The translations under genes were made by a program, and so were the position numbers. The notes beneath the pieces were generated by a model. The model made no database searches, was not told the origin of the DNA, and saw nothing but the letters and a program-made list of their open reading frames with translations. A DNA stretch of 64,000 nt from Trachythela sp. YZ-2020 (lineage: Eukaryota > Cnidaria > Anthozoa > Malacalcyonacea > Clavulariidae): assembly GCA_016169945.1 (NCBI GenBank), contig JADLSH010000220.1, forward strand, positions 3,397,001 to 3,461,000, in the 5' to 3' direction. Position 1 is the stretch's first letter. Each line of letters opens with the position of its first letter. Positions 62,250-64,000 of this stretch are shown here, in pieces.

Positions 62250-62790
62250 TAGTATAATTAAGATGTACCAGTCTGTGATGACCTGGTAGATTTAGTCCCA
62301 TGTGCAGACAACAGAAATGAGAAGCAAAGCAGCGAAATTGTTTTTAATACTGATGTAGAAGGACTAATATTTCCTGTTGCTAACCCCACTGACAGTTTTA
62401 CTGCTAAACCTGTTCCTGAATTTCCTATTGCATATACTAATGCTGTCCCTTTTGAGACACGTAATAATTGCCCTTTTATATCTGGTAGAATATGTGATCT
62501 TGCTGTGTCCTTTTTGTGTGATACTGGCGCTGCTATTACTACCATAAGTTCACCATAAGTTCAGACTGCCAAGCCTTACTAAACATCCACCGAGTTCATT
62601 AATGACGCAGTCTATTCGCACAGTTAGTGGTGAAAGTGTACCAATTACTGGTTTAGCGTTGATACCATTTCAAATTGGTGAATATAAGTACCCTTATTAT
62701 GCCGTTATTCTGGATCAAGCAAAGAACATTTATGGATCACAAGTACTTGGACCTACGAAGAAATCTACGAAGAAATCTACGTAACATCCA
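62250..62790 (+). pseudogene. Gypsy aspartic protease region
   Basis: RICDLAVSFLCDTGAAITTI carries the active-site DTG at 62520-62528. Just after it ataagttcacc is duplicated, creating a stop and frameshift; the sequence continues as SVPITGLALIPFQIGEYKYP and YGSQVLG in another frame. The end breaks off in a short gaagaaatctac repeat. Confidence 0.6.
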
Positions 62791-62889
62791 TGGGAACCGC
62801 GTTAACAGACTGACAAACGAATCATTAACAAACGAAAAACAATCCTTATTAATTTAGTTTTTGCAATGAAAACCAGGAGATTTTCACAT

Positions 62890-62903
62890 AAAGGAGGGAG
62901 ATA
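62890..62903 (+). promoter_or_regulatory. Polypurine tract before 3' LTR
   Basis: taaaggagggagat precedes TGTTATATG, the expected start of an LTR. Confidence 0.55.
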
Positions 62904-63100
62904 TGTTATATGAAACGTAATAGTTAATGATTAACCGGATACGCGTAACAATTAACAATGAACAACGAGATAGATCTAGAGAGAGTTTTTGATGCGATAT
63001 CGAAGGGAAGCACATCAGCACAGAATAATAAAATATTTTAAAACCTTATCCAAGTGTGGTTAATATCCTGTCTAAATTATCATAAAAGAGCTGCCCCTAA
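62904..63100 (+). repeat. 3' LTR, start only recognised
   Basis: Begins TGTTATATGAAACG after the polypurine tract. An AATAAAA signal lies at about 63026. The end is not certain because the partner LTR is missing. Confidence 0.4.
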
Positions 63101-64000
63101 CGACCCGACGATCCCGCAGACGAGAAATATATAACCAACCAAGGGTCATTTAACATTATATACCACTTCTAAAATAAAAGAAATGGAAAAACTCGTCTTG
63201 TGCCTTTATGGTGTGATAAAGCATTCAGGGAACGTTGGGAGAACACTCGAGAAGCTTCGCTATGCAATGAGTTTTAATAAGGTAAACAAACACTTCGCAG
63301 CTAAAAACGACGGATCGTAGACGTGTACGATATGCATTTGAATGGTTTTTATTCAAAATGCACCAGAAGAGCAATAAAACACTATAATATTCCACTTTAT
63401 TTTCGAAATTATCAAATAGGGAAAATATTGAAATCATGTGATACTGTACGCTTCTATAGTAATTAGAAATCCATACCACAAGAGGATCCAATCCGTGTAA
63501 AACTGAAATGACATTTACACGAGAGAGTACCATTGATGTTGCTACAGTATTCGTTAACACCACAAGGAGAAATAGGACATCCATCTAGTTGCACAAAAAT
63601 ATGTATACGAAAAGAAAAATATGTATTATTCATATGACATTAATTAAATACGCATAAATTAAAATATACATAACTAAACATAAATTAAATGTGCTGAAAT
63701 GTTCTTGAGAAGAAATGCACACTTTAATTTAAATGAATTCGGCACAATATACACATCTGTACACACAAGCGTTTATTATGTACTGGCATTAATACACATG
63801 CTTCGGTGGAAACTTAGTTATGAATCGTTGAAAGAGCATGAGATTTAACCTCAATGTGATGCGATTCGTTCAGTCGGACTGTACTAGTCAGAATGCAAAT
63901 GCATGATTCTCTCAAACTATTGTATTTTATTTTTCTGAAAACGTCAAAGAAAACGGCCAATGAAACGCTTTTTAGAAAATTGGCTAACTCCACCACAGGC
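63101..64000. other. No gene seen
   Basis: Non-coding AT-rich sequence to the window edge; short frames (63225-63584, 63814-63996) have no recognisable content. Confidence 0.45.

Larger units (their letters stand above)
60521..63100 (+). mobile_element. Gypsy-type LTR retrotransposon remnant (gag-protease, pol deleted)
   Basis: Contains gag, a zinc knuckle and an aspartic protease in order, then jumps at about 62790 to a polypurine tract (aaaggagggaga) and the start of a 3' LTR (TGTTATATG at 62904). Reverse transcriptase, RNase H and integrase are absent. No 5' LTR is seen before gag. Confidence 0.65.

Noticed and set aside
1..64000. CRISPR arrays, bacterial operons, rRNA genes
   Set aside because: Nothing resembling them; repeats present are eukaryotic satellites and transposon ends, and splice sites and LINEs mark an animal nuclear genome.

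Overview
The window looks like gene-poor, AT-rich, repeat-dominated animal nuclear DNA. The transposon assortment (CR1/L2-like LINEs, Penelope-like elements with GIY-YIG, an ISL2EU-like THAP/SWIM transposon, Helitrons, Gypsy, a KDZ-type cysteine cluster, hammerhead-ribozyme satellites), the discoidin exons and the PC-esterase-like gene fit a cnidarian (coral, anemone or octocoral) best. This is an inference from family resemblance; no search could be run.

Left part (1-23.4 kb). Positions 1-1290 hold the most unusual object: an array of type I hammerhead self-cleaving ribozymes. Three have a complete core, two are 3'-truncated and one is an inverted half copy. They are separated by a decameric AT satellite and, once, by a 'body' that carries a TATA box; this resembles a retrozyme. 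Next come a transposon end (2193), a LINE tail (2.9 kb), a KDZ-type cysteine-cluster ORF (3.6 kb) and a 5935-bp element (4464-10398) that sits in a minisatellite with a TA target duplication. From 16.2 to 11.6 kb, on the minus strand, lies the only convincing host gene: a spliced PC-esterase/NXPE-like gene with four phase-compatible exons. Helitron, mariner-like and low-complexity remnants follow.

Middle part (23.4-35 kb). A large hairpin abuts a Penelope-like RT/GIY-YIG gene (23.6-25.05 kb). After it come a partial second copy of the 5.9-kb element (25.2-26.58 kb), another transposon end with its own palindromic motif (27.2-27.57 kb), a discoidin exon inside a local duplication (28.2-30.5 kb), and a head-to-head pair of Penelope-like copies (30.53-33.31 kb) whose outer ends carry decayed hammerhead motifs and TATA boxes.

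Right part (35-64 kb). An ISL2EU-like transposon (about 35.45-46.06 kb) has long inverted repeats that include the promoter region and the first codons of both convergent genes, a THAP transposase and a SWIM-domain protein. A 6791-bp Helitron is inserted in its right repeat; the left repeat preserves the empty site. Next to it is a three-level nest: LINE 1 is split by LINE 2 (6-bp duplication ATTAAC), which is itself split by an 838-bp Helitron. A ~200-bp satellite invaded by LINE 3, a tRNA-derived SINE candidate, a second discoidin locus and a Gypsy remnant fill the rest.

Apart from the PC-esterase gene and perhaps the discoidin exons, nearly every coding stretch is a decayed transposable element. 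All transposon proteins have frameshifts, stops or deletions except the 608-codon RT frame of LINE 2. Many entries in this annotation are therefore pseudogenes.
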